From Pipra filicauda (taxonomy: Eukaryota; Chordata; Aves; Passeriformes; Pipridae): DNA of 64,000 nt. The stretch is from positions 318,941 through 382,940 of the forward strand of contig NW_024104451.1 of NCBI RefSeq assembly GCF_003945595.2. The letters are read 5' to 3'. The notes under the pieces are model-generated. The model ran no database searches and was not told the origin of the DNA. It worked only from the letters and a program-made list of their open reading frames with translations. Shown here in pieces: positions 45,267 to 58,378 of the stretch. The stretch's first letter is position 1. Every line of letters starts with the position of its first letter. The position numbers were made by a program, and so were the translations under genes.

Positions 45267-48200
45267 GTAACACCCCTCTCCCACCAGTGCTTTTGGCCAA
45301 GAGTATGAAGGGCTGGGATGGGCTCCTTCCTTGCTAGACTGGTGATTCCACTGGGGCTGGATGGAAAGGAAGAGCTGTCTGTTCTTAGATCCCTGTGGAG
45401 GAACTTGCCACCTGGGACTGGTGTTTCAACAGCTTTTTTGGCACAGCAGGACCCAAAGGATTTGAAGCTGTAGGCAGCATCTGAGCAGACATGGTGTGGG
45501 CTGGGGACCTGCATGACTTGCTCCCAAGGGTAATGCACAGGCTGGGCCATGTTCAGGAGAGCACCTGGCCCTGCTGCAGGTATGCTCTGGGCCACCATCT
45601 TCCAACAGCCGGGTACTGGTGGTGGCACCTCTCTGGGCTTCTTCCAGCCAATTTTCTTGACACCCCTTGCTGCTCTCTTCTTTATTCTGTGACAAATTTT
45701 CCTATCTTGGCTTTCCTCTCTGTTGCTGAAGGGGTTGAACGGTGTTTGGGCCACTTCCCATCCTCAGCAGCCTGAAGAACAGGTGCCAAGCACTGCTTGG
45801 TAGGAGCCAAGCAGGTTCTGCTCCCCTCATTGCAGCTGAAGGGTGCAGGTCTTGGGTACCAGGGCTTACCTTCCTCTTGGTGCCTCCCTAGGGGATATTC
45901 AGTCTGGAGGGGTCAGGTGTTTGTCATGCCTCAGTGCACAGCATCTCAGGCTCCTGAAAGTGTCCTCAGCATGGCTGGTGCTTGCTCTACTCTGGCATTG
46001 CTCAGGGACCTCTGGGCTGGTTCTTCGTGGAGCCATATGCTGCCCTGAAATTCGAGTCTTGGCTTTTGTCCTTCCCCCTCTGTACAGCAGGCAGGATGCT
46101 TGGTGGGGTGATGGGGATGCTGGTGAGGCATTGGAGGGAGCTCTGTACTGCAGTGAGGAGTTTTGGGAGCCTCTGAGGCCACTGTACTTGCTGGATGGAG
46201 AGTGATGTTGGGTCTCACTGCCACTGGTGTCACCTGGAGATGCTTGTCCAGCTCCTGTGTGCATGTAGTTATTCAAGGTAGCTGGCACTGAGATAGTGTT
46301 GTCACTCCACATGTGGCTGCTCCACAGGTCCCACTTTCCTCCAGCCAAAAGGCTAGTGTTTCTCAGTACACCCAGTGGTGGTGGTGGTGGTAGGCAGGGT
46401 GAGCAGGAGCACTGCTACTTCCCAGGACTCTGGTGTGATGCTTCTTGTTCCTCACTGCAAGGTTGTGTTTAATGATGAATTTTGGATGGAAAATTTGGAA
46501 TGGATGAATTTGGGAGGATGACGGAAGCAGAGGGCTGCCATAATCCTGCTACAGATTGAGCATGGCTTTTGTGCAGAAGCCTGCTCGGCTGCAAGTGAGA
46601 AGGCCAGTAGCCGGGTTGCCAGGGAGACAGAGACGTTGATGAGGCAGATGCTGCGGCCATTGCGGGCAGTTTGTGTCCCACCCTTTTGCTGCCACCAGTA
46701 ACAGTCCCAGTGACGGTCCCTGACTTGTTGGAGGGGACACAGTGCTGAGCTATGTGTGTGCTGCCCTGTCCCAAGGGGCCTTGATGATGGAGCACCCTCA
46801 CCATTGGCTCCTGGTGGCTGTGGCTGCAGCAGTGGATGCCCTGAGGCTGGGGCAGGCTGGGTAGAGTTGGATGGATGTGGATGCTTCAGCAGTGGATTAG
46901 GAGTCCATGCTTCAGAGCCATGTTCAAGTAGGTCCCCCTTGTGCTGGTCCCAGTGAGATGATGCTGTCTGGGGGGTAGGTGGCCTTGCCACCACTTAGCT
47001 CATCCACCTGGTGACTGAGATGGGCAGCTCCATCTCTGTGAAAAGTCCAGGCTACTCTCCTCCTCTGGAAGGGACCCGTCATAGACCATCTTCAGGTCTC
47101 TGAGGAATGACCAGGAACTGATAAGCAGAGGCACGCAGGGATGTACCAGCCCAGGATTGTGGGCGACGTGTTGCCTCTCTGCCAGGGCTACAGTCCTGCC
47201 TGTGTCCCCACATGGCCATCACCCATCCAGTAGCTCTTCCGGGCAAGACCACCATGCTCCTTTCCTTCACACCCAGCCCTGGGCATCCCCTGGCAGCTGC
47301 CCCCTCTCTTCCTCCTAGTCGCAGGAGGAGCATCCTGCCCACCATCTGAAAGCCACATGGGAAGTGGTGAACATCCATCGGGATGGCTACGAGGTGTAAG
47401 AGGCATCTTGTTCCCCTCATATGGTGGTGACAGCTCTGAAGCCTCGTGCTCCTGGGAGCTGTGATGTCACTATTCCATGCTCAGCAGCCCTGCTGCCAGG
47501 CTAGGCTGGGAAGGACAGAGGGCTCAGCCTGGGTTCGACCTGGCTGAGCCTGGAGACACCACTGGCTTTGTGTCCCTTGTCCTGGCTGAGGCTTTCCCAA
47601 ATCAGCTGGGAGGCCAGGAGCCATGCCATCCTCTGTCCAGGTTTTCTTGGCCTGGTCCATGGTCCAGGACCTCCTGGACACAAATTACTCCGTTAGATAG
47701 TGCTGTAGTGGGGCCAGCCCAGCTGTGGGATCCCAACTCCCAGCCCGGCTGTGGTGATTGGATCTCAGCTCCTAGGCTGGCTGTGGTGCTGGGAGTCCCT
47801 GTTCCCAGTATGGGCCTGGGTGCAGCACCCTGGTTTTTTGGGAGCAGGGCTTTGTGCTCAGGGTGTCTGGGTTAGGACCTTCCTCTCAGAGCTGGAGGCT
47901 CTGCCCACCTTGGGGCTTTGCTCACCTGGAGCTCTGCCCTTGGGTGGGGTGGGAAGGAGGGGCTTTGCTCAGGTTTCTTTTTGTTTCCCATTCATTTATT
48001 TATTTATTTTTAAGCTTCTCCTGCAGCCCTTCTTTCTGTTGTCATTTAATTGCCCAAGTTCCCTGAATATTTGTCACCTGCCTGGGGATAGAATTTGAGA
48101 CACATCAAAGGTAGCTGAGCTTCTGCAGGCAATGAGTGAACATCCTTTGGGAGCTGGGGAGAGATTAAACAGCCAAGAAAAACAACTGCTCTGCTCAGGA

Positions 48201-50059
48201 TTGTCCAGGAGGTAAAATGGAAAGGTTGGGGGAGGGGGAGGGACAACCAGCAATATTTGCTTCCCAGAAAATGTCTGCCCAGTGCCTGGGAGGAGACTGA
48301 TGTGATGGGTCCCTCCAGGGGGGAGGCCTAGCGGGTTCTGGATGGGGGAACATGAGGCTGGAGCAGCTCTGCAGTGGGAACTGAGTGTCTCTGTTCATCT
48401 CTCCCAGTTGACCCTGGAATGGGTTTGTCCAGCTGTTTGTCAGAATTGTGTCTGTGCATTGTCTAAATGACTCAGCTTCCTGCCACCCCGCTGGCAGGGC
48501 TGAGAGCTGGGCCAGGGATGAAAGGGACTCCAATGAAGTGTCAAACCTGGTGTCACACTTGGGCTGGAGTCCTGTCTGGGGTCAGTGTGGGCAGAAGTGT
48601 GGGGAGGTGGGAACGGTCTCGTACCCACCTGGCTGCCTGTGGGCACTGGGGGCTGCTGCCAGGGCTGCTGGGGGCTGCCTCCACACAAAGGATGAATCAG
48701 ACTTGAACTGCCAGTTAAAAAGTGAAAAAAAAGGAATTTTCAGCTTTGTCTTTGAGAGTAACACAAAGCAAATGGAATAAATGCCAAACAGTGGCATTGT
48801 TCTTAGTGTCAGGACTGGATCAAGGCTGCGCTTGGAGAGGGGTCAGCACCTCCGTCTCTGGCAGAAGCCAGTGCTGGCTGCATGTCGTGCACCACTGTGA
48901 ACCTTGGCAGAGCAGTCTGCCAGGCTCCTGGTGGCTGCCCTGGACCTGCTTGGGCCTGTGACCAGCCCCCTGAGCCCTGTTGAACCTTCATTCAAAGAAG
49001 AATGTGTTTCTGGGGTTTTTTTCTTTGGTTTAAAATCCCTATGGCAGTGGTCATTTTGTAGCATAAAATATCTTACAAAAAAGAAACCAGACAAAAACCC
49101 CACCACCTAAGATATTCTCCTCCACTTCACTGAAAAACCTTTGGTTTTGATGGTGCTGGTGAGTGAGCTGACATGGGATGCTGTGCCCCAGCATCCAGTG
49201 CGTCAATACACCAGCAGGGAATGTCTCCCCTGCTGTCAGCGTGGCCCTGGGAATGTAAGGGAAGCTGGGAACTTTTGGGGAGCAGCCTCTGGAGACCCAA
49301 CTGCAGGTATTTCAGGCTCCTTTCATGCACAGGGTCACTGCCAGCAGTGCCAAGGTGTAAGGGGGCTGCTACCAGAGTGGGAAACTCATGGAAGCCCCTC
49401 CACTTTTTTAACGAGGCCTTGGGGCAGTGTGCTGGTGGGTGCATTGATTTCTCGCAGCGCTGTTGATTAGTTAGATTTTGGGGTGCCAAGTCAAAGGGAG
49501 AGTTTGGTTTTATTCTCTAGCTCTGACCTGTGAGAGGTCAGACCTCTGCTAGGGACACCAGTGCTGGGAATAGTTTAAAGAAGCCCCAGAAGGTCTATTT
49601 TCCAGGTATGATTTTCCATGGTTATTATGGCAATTTCCTGCTCCTCTTTCCAGTCAGGCAATCTGTCTTCCCTTGGAAGTGAGATGAGCAGCAGCATAAA
49701 TTGCAGGCAGTGTCCAAAAAGGTGTTTGCAAGAGCAATTCTCTTTGCTGAGCTCCTGCCTGTTTCACTTATTGATCTGTTGCTCTTCTTCCTGCGAACTT
49801 GTGGCATTTTCTTCCCTGGAAAGAAATTTTGAGATGTTTGGAGGGATTTTCCCAGGCATATTGGCCTCTGTCAGTTAGTTGGGAAGCAACAGTGATGCTG
49901 AGGTTTGTGATTTGCCCTTTGCAGCTCAGGGACTTGCAGGAGGAAGCCAGGTGTGAAGGATGATGCTGACCAGAGCCCAGGGAGGGCTCAGACACGTGTC
50001 TCTGGGAAAGCAGGTTGTGTGGTGCTGGGGGAGAGCCCTTCTGCCCTTCCAACATGGGG
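45267..50059. other. About 4.8 kb of probable intron DNA
   Basis: Items visible are (TGG)6 at 46,375-46,392 and an ATTT-type run at 47,991-48,011. A more AT-rich block at about 47,980-48,190 includes the 20-base sequence shared with 37,725. I recognise no transposon or exon. Confidence 0.4.
46375..46392 (+). repeat. (TGG)6 microsatellite
   Basis: Six TGG units after 'tacacccag'. Simple repeat. Confidence 0.9.
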
Positions 50060-51070
50060 TTACAGCACTGATGGATGAGGAAAGAGCAACCGATGTCATC
50101 TACCTGGACTTGTGTGAGGGATTGGACACTGTTCTGCGTGGCATCCGTGTCTCTAAACTGAAGACGCGGATTTGACAGATGGGCAACTTGGTGGATAAGG
50201 AATTGGTTGGGTGGTCACACTGAAAGGGTTGTAGTCAAGGGCTCAATGTCCAGGTGGAGCTCAGTGGCAAGTGGTGTCCTCAGGAGTCAGTGTTGGCACT
50301 GGTGCTGTTTGATTCTCTGTCGGTGACACGGGCAGTGGGATCGATGCGCCCTTGGCCAGTTTGCCGATGACACGGAGCTGTGGGGGCGGTCACGGGCTGG
50401 AGGGAAGGCACCTGGGCAGGCCAACAGGTTCAACAAGGCCAAGGGCAAGCTCCTGCGTTGGGGCAATCCCAAGCACAAATACAGGCTGGGAGGAGAGTGG
50501 ATTGAGGGCAGCCCTGAGGAGATGGACTTGGGGGGGCTGATGGATGAGAGGCTGGACAGGACCCAGCCATTCTGTCCCTCTGCTCTGCTTTGGTGAGACC
50601 CCACCTGGAGCAGTAGGACGTGGAGCTGTTAGAGTGAGTCCAAAGGAGGCTAATAAGATGCTCCAGGAGCTGGAGCACTTCTGCAATGGAAACATGCTGT
50701 CCAGCCTGGAGAAGAGAAGGCTCCAGCAGGACCTTAGAGTCCCTTCCAGTGCCTAAAGGGGCTCCAAGAGTGCTGGAGAGGGACTTTGGACAAGGGCCTG
50801 GAGTGACAGGACAAGGGGGAATGGCTTCCCAGAATGCCAGAGATTTAGACTGGATATTGGAAAGAAATTTTTCCGTGTGAGGATGGTGAGGCCCTGGCAC
50901 AGGTTGCCCAGAGAAGCTGTGGCTGCCCCATGCCTGGAGGTGTTCAAGGCCAGGTTGGACGGGGCTTGGAGCAACCTAGTCTAGTGGAAGGTGTCCCTGC
51001 CCGTGGCAGAGGGGTGGAACTGAATGATGTTTAAGGTCCTTTCCAACCCAAACCATTCTGGGATTCTATG
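50060..51070 (+). mobile_element. CR1 LINE, plus strand, 1 kb with decayed reverse transcriptase
   Basis: It opens in the reverse-transcriptase domain. ATDVIYLDLCEGLDTV (about 50,089-50,136) corresponds to the family's 'ATDVIYLDFCKAFDTV'. FADDTELW follows in another frame near 50,359, and the asparagine/lysine-rich thumb region is scrambled after that. Many stops and frameshifts are present. The 3' untranslated region (from about 50,700) is well kept and ends 'ctttccaacccaaaccattc' 'tgggattctatg' at 51,070. Of the CR1 copies in the window this is the longest uninterrupted one. It is incapable of retrotransposition. Confidence 0.92.
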
Positions 51071-54000
51071 CTCATTCTCAGTCAACTGGGCTGGCTGCTT
51101 GAGGTGTGCTCAAATGGCATGAAGGCATTTCCATGCGTCCTTTTCCTTTCCCTATCTAGCACTTATCAGCCTGTGAAAGCAGCAGTTGGATCTGGAGTGG
51201 GAGGTCTTTCTCATCTAAAAGCGTTGCTCCCTTTCCTGAAGGCCTTTGTTCCGAGGTGGGCCTGGGGCTGAGCCATGGGGCCCAGTGGGGAGCAGGGACA
51301 GACTGAGCGGAGCACATTCCCGGTGGAACCAGGTTCCAGTGCTTTAGTGGGAAGGGGGTAGCTGGTGGGTACTAGGTAGTGGTTTCTGGGCTCATGTCTG
51401 CTGCCAGAGCTGATACAGCAGAGCTGGTGCTGCTGGCAGGGACATGAGGGCGAGGTGGCTCCTGAGGGATGCTGGTCGCTAAGCAACCGGCAGAGGTGGA
51501 GCTTTCTGGGTACCATTCCCAGCACATCCCTGCCTGCATCCCTTCCTGAACCGCTCCTTGCCTGCTCCAGCATTGCCCACATCCTCCCAGGCAGTATAAT
51601 GGGAGCTCCTACTGCCTGCACCACACTGTCCTGGGGCAGAAGAGCACCCTAGGGTATCTCTGGGTATCGCAAACCTTGATTTGGAGTTTCTCTGCCCAAG
51701 ATCACCAACACCTTTCCCTGAGGAAGGAAGGTGTCTTGAAGCTCTGTTGACTCCTGTTTGAGGCTTCTACCTCAGCGCTGCTTTTCTGCCTGGTTCTGGG
51801 AAGAAGGGCCAAAAGTGGGAGCCTCAAGGCTCCTGCACCCTGAGACTCCCTGCAACTGGGCTGGGAGCTGTGAGTGTGGCTGTGGAATGCTGTGGGAGCC
51901 TGTTTCCCCTCCGGGGCAGTTGTGCTGTTGAAGCCTGGATGCCTTCGGTCCTCCTTAGGCAGTGGTTATGTTGGGACAGGACGTTGAGGCTAATATGGGA
52001 GGGCTGGGTGGTGCAGAAGGGTTTGGGGAAGTGTCAATGGCTGCACTGCTCATGTGTCCCTGCTTGGAGCTGTCCCTCAGGGCAACCGCAACCCTGTCTG
52101 GGTATGTTGTGGTCTTGGGTCCTGTTTCTTTATGACTTTCCCAAGGATAGGTGTTCATAAGGCACTTGGAGAGTCCTTGGTTCAGACGACATCCCACAGC
52201 AAGGGAAGGAGCTGTTGGTGGCTGCTTGGGGGCTGGCGGACAGGGAGGTTGCTCTGAGTGGTGGCTTAAAACCTTCAGTGCCTCCACAGGGCTGGTTCAT
52301 CATGTACCATTGCATTGGAGGATGTTGAGCGCTGAGTGTTGAGCAACCTGCTCTACCAGGCCTTCTCCTGTCCAGCCAGTGCTTCTTGCTGGACTTTGCT
52401 GGAAGAGCTGAAGCCCCAGATGCAGCATAGGATCATAAATCTCTCCACTCCTGGTGTGCTCCTAACTCTGCATTCCTTTTGAAAGGTCGGTGTTTGTCTG
52501 GAGGAGGCACATTCCTGGCTTTACAGGGCTGCCTGGAGTGACAGAGGCGACAAGCTGGGCAGCCTTTTTCTGTGCAAGAAGCCTCAGTGGACTTCCAGAC
52601 CTGCCTGGGTTCTCTCCCAGAGCAATGCACTGTATGATTTCAGGCACAGGGGCTGCTGTCAGATCCTGCCATGAGGATCTGTCCTTGATGCGCCTGTTAC
52701 TCCTGAGTGGCAGAGCTGCCACACTGCTGGTGAGATCCTGTGGTCTGGGATGAGTTTTGGGGTCCCTGTGAACCTGCAGGCTGGTGTGGCTGTACTGGCA
52801 AAAAGGTGCTGCATGGCAGTGTCCCCAGTCAGGGAGGGGATTGGTGAGCAGCAGGGATGGCTCTCAGGGAGCCAAGGCTCTACCTGGGAGCAGGGGATGG
52901 TTTTCCACCACTGGTGACAGGGAGACACTTCTGCTTGTACTACCAAGTGGGTGTCACAGGGAAGGAGCTGAAGTGTGAGGCAATTGGACTGAAAATGGAG
53001 AGCTCTGGAATAGCATCAACCCCATGGCACCTCCTGGGACTCCGAAGTTGCTGCCCTGGCTGAGCTGGGCAGGTGCAGGCAAGGCCCTGGCGGTGCTGAG
53101 GGCATCAATAAGGCTTGGCTTCTTTAGGGGAATGCAGGTGAGACTGGAGGGACCCATGGGTGCCAGGGAAGGTGGAGAAGTCCCCAGAGCACTAAGCAGG
53201 CAGGCTGTGCTCTGCCCTGAGGATGATGTTGCGGCACCCAGGCTCAGTGGTGGCACATGACATGCTGTGGCAGTGCTGCTGGTCCCATCCCATGTGCTCC
53301 AGGGGAGCCTGTGGGTGCAGGGAGAGAAACCAGGGGACAGGGGGACTGGAAGCTGCAGCGTGCCCTGGCTCTTTCATCTCACAGTCGCATGGTGTCTGGG
53401 CTGCCCTTCCATGTGGAGAGGCACAGGCTGTTAGCAGGGGCTGAATCACTGCTCTCCTGGCTCACCTGCTACGAGATCTTGCTTTCCACGTTAGTGAGGT
53501 TGTGGAAGGTGTTTCTTGGCTTCCAAGGAGTCACAGCAACTTGTTCCTGAACCTATTTACTCAGCTGGGGCGCGTCATTCAAAACCTTGTTCAAAATGGC
53601 CCCAAATTTCCTAGGTCTTGCAAAAGGACTGTGTCCTGCTGTGCAAAGGGGAGCAGGAAGGAGAATGCTCCGCCTTTGCATTCTGGCAGGCTTGGAGGAG
53701 GAGGAGGCACCTCAGTTCTGTCCCCTTGGGATACAGCAGAGGTCATGCTCCTCTTCCCTGTTTTTTCCTGGTGCCAAAAGGGCTGGGGCCAGAGCGCAGC
53801 GGGAGCAAACTGGAAGGAGGGTTGGGTCTCTCAGGACAGACTCTGCCTCAGCTGCTCTCGGTGCTGCCAGCCGAGCTAAGTGGTGGTGAGTTGCCATCTC
53901 TGCCTGACTCCAGGCTAACTCAAGGGACAACTCCCGTCAACTTGTTGGCTTCTTTTTCCCCCCTCCAGCTTTCTCCTGATTCATTTTTGACATGCGGCAC

Positions 54001-55010
54001 AATGCCTCTGGAGCCGCAGGGATTCTGATCTCAACTCCCAGGGTGTAGTTTTGTGAAATAAGCTCAGGCTACTTTATTAACTCTGGAGCAGGGGATGGCA
54101 CCGTGGGCAGTAGGTCACTGTCCATCCCCCACAGGAGATGCCAGGGGAACGCAGAGCATTTGTGAAGAGAGGCACTTTACTGCCTGTCAGCTGTGTGTGC
54201 AGAAGGCCAGCATCCTGCTCTGGGGTCAGATGTCTCTGCGATGCCTGACTTGGGCATGATGAGCAAGCAGATGTCTGGGCTGTTGGCAACTGCTGACATA
54301 ATATAAATACATAATTGCCCAAACAAGGATTGAACACTTGTCAGTTAAGGCTGAACTGGCTGCAGCAGAGCAGCTTCACCAGCCCCACGCAGGGAGGTGG
54401 GGTAGCCTCACACTGCCGGCTCCTTCCATGTGGTGGATTCCAAAGCTTGTGGAGGTGTTACACAGGACCACTGCACTCATTTGAGTGTGTTCCCACAGGA
54501 TCATCCCATCTTTGGTGTCTTTGCTTTCCTTTTTTTCCCGAGTTGACCCAATTCTTCACTGGGCAGCTCCAGCCTGGCTGTCATACTCTGTGTCAGTGAT
54601 GAGCCACTGTCTGCTTCAGTGGTGCTCAGTGGCTGCCTCAGCCCTGGATTTGGCTCCTTTTCACCAGCTTGGCATCCATCGGGAACTCCAGGTCTGGTCA
54701 GTGGAGCTGAACATACCAGCTCAACCGCCTGAGCTTGCCAGGCTGGCTTGGGGCTGGAGAGCAACCACCTGTTTGGACAAAAGTGTCTGAAGTCACTATC
54801 AAAGCTCTACAGTGAATTAAGGGACTCTCCCCAGGAACGGACTGATCCAGACAGCCTGGATGAGCCCTTCCTGCCCTCCATGGCCAGGCAGGCTCTGGAC
54901 TAGGCCCATCACCTGTGCAAGAGGGACAGGAGTGGATGTGTCTCTGCTGAGAACAGCCTCCCATGGTCAGTCCACTGGCAGGTTCAGACCTCATTGCTCT
55001 TCCCTACTTT
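51071..55010. other. About 3.9 kb of probable intron DNA
   Basis: I see no transposon end or supported exon. A pyrimidine tract ending 'cccccctccag' (53,969) has no donor within reach. Confidence 0.4.
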
Positions 55011-55640
55011 AATTACAGAATCATTAAGGTTGGAAAAGACCTCCAAGATCATCAAGTTCAATCTTTGACTGATCACCACCTTGTCACCCAGCCCAGAGCG
55101 CTGAGTGCTGCGTCCAGTCATTCCTTGAACACCTCCAAGGATGGTGACTCCACTACTTCCCTGGGCAGGCCCTTTCCAATGCCTGACCACCCTTTCTATG
55201 AAGAAATTCTTTATGGAATGTTCAACCTGATGTTCAACCTGAACCTCCGATGGCACAACTTGGGGCTGTGTCCTCTTGTCCTGTCACTTATTCACTGGGA
55301 GCAGAGCCCAACCCCCACCTGGCTCCACCCTTCTGTCAGGGAGTTGTAGAGAGTGTAGAGGTCCCCCCGAGCCCCCTTTTCTCCAGGCTGAGCCCCTCCA
55401 GCTCCCTCAACTGGCTTCTCATCCGGCTTGTGCTCCCAACCCTTCCCCAGCTCTGTCTCCCTTCTCTGGACAAACTCCAGCCTCTCAATGTCTTTATCGA
55501 AGTGAAGGGCCCAGAACTGAACACAGGACTTGGTGAGGAGCTGGCTCCTCCTGGTACTGTGCTGCCATGGGGTGGGACAGCCGTGGGGTGGTTGGCAGGA
55601 CAAGGTGGCACAGCTCACCTGGGCCAGTGAAAAGCCCACT
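55011..55640 (-). mobile_element. CR1 LINE fragment, minus strand, about 600 bp
   Basis: On plus it reads 'aattacagaatcattaaggt', 'tggaaaagacctccaagatc', 'cttgtcacccagcccagagc', 'caaggatggtgactccacta', 'ctgaccaccctttctatgaa', then 'gggagttgtagagagtgtag', 'ttctccaggctgagcccctc' and 'gggcccagaactgaacacag', which is CR1 sequence reaching back into the end of ORF2. A 12-base duplication ('atgttcaacctg' twice, 55,218-55,241) sits inside it. The right edge is approximate. Confidence 0.9.
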
Positions 55641-57083
55641 CACAGGCTGGGAAGAAAGGTGTCAGGTGAAGACGGACTGCTCACACTATCCTTCATGTTG
55701 CTACTGGGATGTTCTTGAGCTCATATCGTCCTGCTGGGCAGAAGAACATTGTGTTCTGTTAGTCTGACATCTCCTTTTCAACCGCTCCTGGCAAAGAGTT
55801 GGGAGATAGCAGGCTTGGAGGTGATGGGCAAAGGGTGAGTTGGGGCAGTGGGGCTTGTCAGACTGCATGTGTGCAAGGGGGGACATGGATGGACGTGTGG
55901 TGTGAGGCTCACGGAGGTACAGAGGGACGATGCCTGCAAGCGCCTTGTGGCTGCAGGGAGGATGGGATGAGGTGGTTGATGGTATCAGGGGAGCAATAAA
56001 GCTTCTCCCAGCACCCCAGTGCTCCTGTAGGAATTGAGTCCTGCCTGCAGGGTGCCCGTGCTCTTGTGCTTCAGTCCTTCCTGTTGTGTGCATGTGTGTT
56101 TGCTGGGCAGAGGAGCCAGGTGTGTAGGAATTGGAGGCAAACTGCTTTACTGTAAATGAAGAACATCAGAAGAAATTGTGACTGTCTGGAAAAAGACCTG
56201 GAGGCTGAAACATCTGTCAGTGTGACTGACTTGAGGAACAAAGAGAAAACAGTGGGATGTAGAGAGGGGGCTTGAGGCAAGTGTGTAGGGATGAGGGGTG
56301 TGAGAAAGTTTTGCACCAGACGATAAATCTTGGTGCTGCGATCCCAAAGCTGTGCTGTCCCAGCTAAGAAGGACCTGCAGGAGCCAGGCTGAGAGGAGAA
56401 GTGAACCCCAAGGTCCATCCAGCTACAGGCAGCAAGGGCAGGTAGATCAGACCCTCAGGGAACAGCCAAGACACTGAAGGCAGGAGGAGGAACCAAATGC
56501 ATCCGGTTTGAGCCCAGCAGCGCTCTGTGCCCAGCTGCCTCTGCCTGCTGGGTTCTGCTCTTTCAGGCTGAGCCGAGAAGAGCTGCTGGGCCTGGCACAG
56601 GGGCTGCAGGGACCTCCCTGAGCAGCTTTGCCGTGCTGCACTGGCTCTGGAGGTCTGCTGCTCTCGAGGGCCTCCACATCACCACTGGGAAGGACCAAGG
56701 CTGGAACCTGATGGACCCAAGCAGGCACTTCCCCATTGGGGTGGAGGCAGGTCCTGCTGATTGGATGGTGGCTACAGAGAGCTGTTGTCCTGGGCTGAGT
56801 GACCCACCCTGAGTGTTGCCTTCTCCGGGTAAGGCTGAGCTGCCACTGATACTGGAACTGCAGGGTTGGTACTGTGGAGGAGTCATGGTGGCCTGGGGAC
56901 AGTGGGGAGCTGTGAAGCTTGAAATAGTGGGAAAGCAGAAGGAGCTCTGCCCTGGCTGCTCAAGACAGGGACAACCACAGCCCAAAACTAGGGGGAAGGA
57001 GGTTTGGTGAGATGATGGAGAACACCTCTCTAATGGGATGAGGATAAAGCCCTGGTGCAGGTGACTGTGTGTGAGAGGAATTG
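55641..57083. other. Probable intron DNA, nothing recognised
   Basis: No CR1 end, RNA gene or supported exon. Confidence 0.35.
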
Positions 57084-57535
57084 CAGAACCACAGAATGGT
57101 TTGGGTTGGAAGGGACCTTAGAGCTCATCTTGTTTGGAACCCACTGCAATGGACAGGGCCACCTTCCACTAGACCGGGTTGCTCCAAGCCCCATCCAAGC
57201 TGGCCTTGAACACTTCCAGGGATGGGGCAGCCACAGCTTCTCTGGGCAACCTGTGCCAGGGCCTCACCACCTTCACAGGGAAGAATTTCTCCCTAACATC
57301 CAATCTAAATCTCTCTTCTTTTAGTTTGAAACAGTTGCTCCTTGTCCTATCATTATTTCTCCATGTAAAAAGTCTCTCCCCCTGTTTTTTATAAGCCCCT
57401 TTTTGTTATTGGAAGGTGATTTAAGGTCTCCCCACAGCCTTCTCTTCTCCAGGCTGAACACTGACAGCCCTTTCAGCCTGTGTCCATAGCAGAGGTGCTC
57501 CAGCCTTCAAAGATCTCTGTGGCCCTGGGAGAGGA
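57084..57535 (-). mobile_element. CR1 LINE fragment, minus strand, about 450 bp
   Basis: It runs from 'cagaaccacagaatggtttg' through 'ccaccttccactagaccggg', 'ggcctcaccaccttcacagg', 'gttgctccttgtcctatcat' and 'gtctccccacagccttctct' to 'gatctctgtggccctggg'. It is colinear with the CR1 3' end for its whole length. Confidence 0.93.
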
Positions 57536-57664
57536 GACTTATCCCACTCTCCTCTCCATCACAGTCACTATTAAAGGCTTGTCAGGCCGGTATGGGTGGA
57601 GCTGCTCCCTTTGTTGAGCTGAGTCCTTTAAATGATCTTTTGAAGCATCATATCCCTTCACAGT

Positions 57665-57688
57665 GGGGGGCTGCTGCTGCTGCCCCCC
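57665..57688. repeat. GC-rich inverted repeat with CTG loop
   Basis: GGGGGGC (57,665-57,671) pairs with GCCCCCC (57,682-57,688) around a (TGC)-type loop, giving a seven-bp all-GC stem. More G runs follow at about 57,706-57,713. Confidence 0.75.
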
Positions 57689-58352
57689 CGGGGCTCGCAG
57701 AGGCATGGGGGGGCTGGTGGTGGCTGGATGAGGTTGGCAGAACTCCCTTGTAGGAGGTTGCAGGGCCCGGGGCTCCCGCATCAGCTGCATCCAGAGCCTC
57801 ACCTGTGAGTCAGTGTGTGGCTTATGATGATTCACAGCAGCGCCGCAAGACAGCCACGGGCTGGTGCAGGGCTGGGATTAATGGTCTGGAAGGAGGGCAG
57901 TGTGGGAGGAGGGAGAGAATATGTTTTCCCTCATCAGCATTTCCTAAGTCTAACTGTCAGGTATGTCAGCCCTGAGCTGGAGAGATGTTCTCAGCTTGCA
58001 AAGGAAGCTCCAGCTGTTGGTCCCCTCCCTGGCAGCACCTGGGCACAGGGTTTGGTGCCCTGGCACCTTGACAAGCTGTTGGCTGCACCCAGCCATCACT
58101 GTCCTAACGTGAGAGCATCATCCCTGCTTGGCTGGACCTCCTGGAAGCTCATGACATGCTGCTTCAGGCACAGGCAGCCCATGCCATGCCCTGACCCGAC
58201 CTGGCAGGAGGATGAGGTGACATCCCTCCCAGAGGGAGGCATCTCAGGAGCTGGGGGCTCCTGATTGAGCAGGTGTTTCTGTAATTCTCATTGAAGGTGA
58301 GGGTCTCCTCCCTCCCTTTTCCAGGGATGACCCAGCACATCTGGCACAACTG

Positions 58353-58378
58353 TGAATCATAGAATCCCAGAATCCAGC
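58353..58378 (-). mobile_element. CR1 tail remnant, minus strand
   Basis: 'gaatcatagaatcccagaat' is the inverted terminal repeat of a CR1, with no recognisable body to its right. It is either a minimal insertion or a survivor of deletion. Confidence 0.5.

Noticed and set aside
53950..54050. Strong polypyrimidine tract and CAG acceptor near 53,969
   Set aside because: No GT donor in a usable context follows within a normal exon length, and all frames hit stops soon.
57539..57835. Minus-strand frame with glutamine and proline rich text, at first sight protein-like
   Set aside because: The Q run comes from a CTG repeat and the P run from G homopolymers. The rest abuts a CR1 and shows no splice sites that would define an exon.
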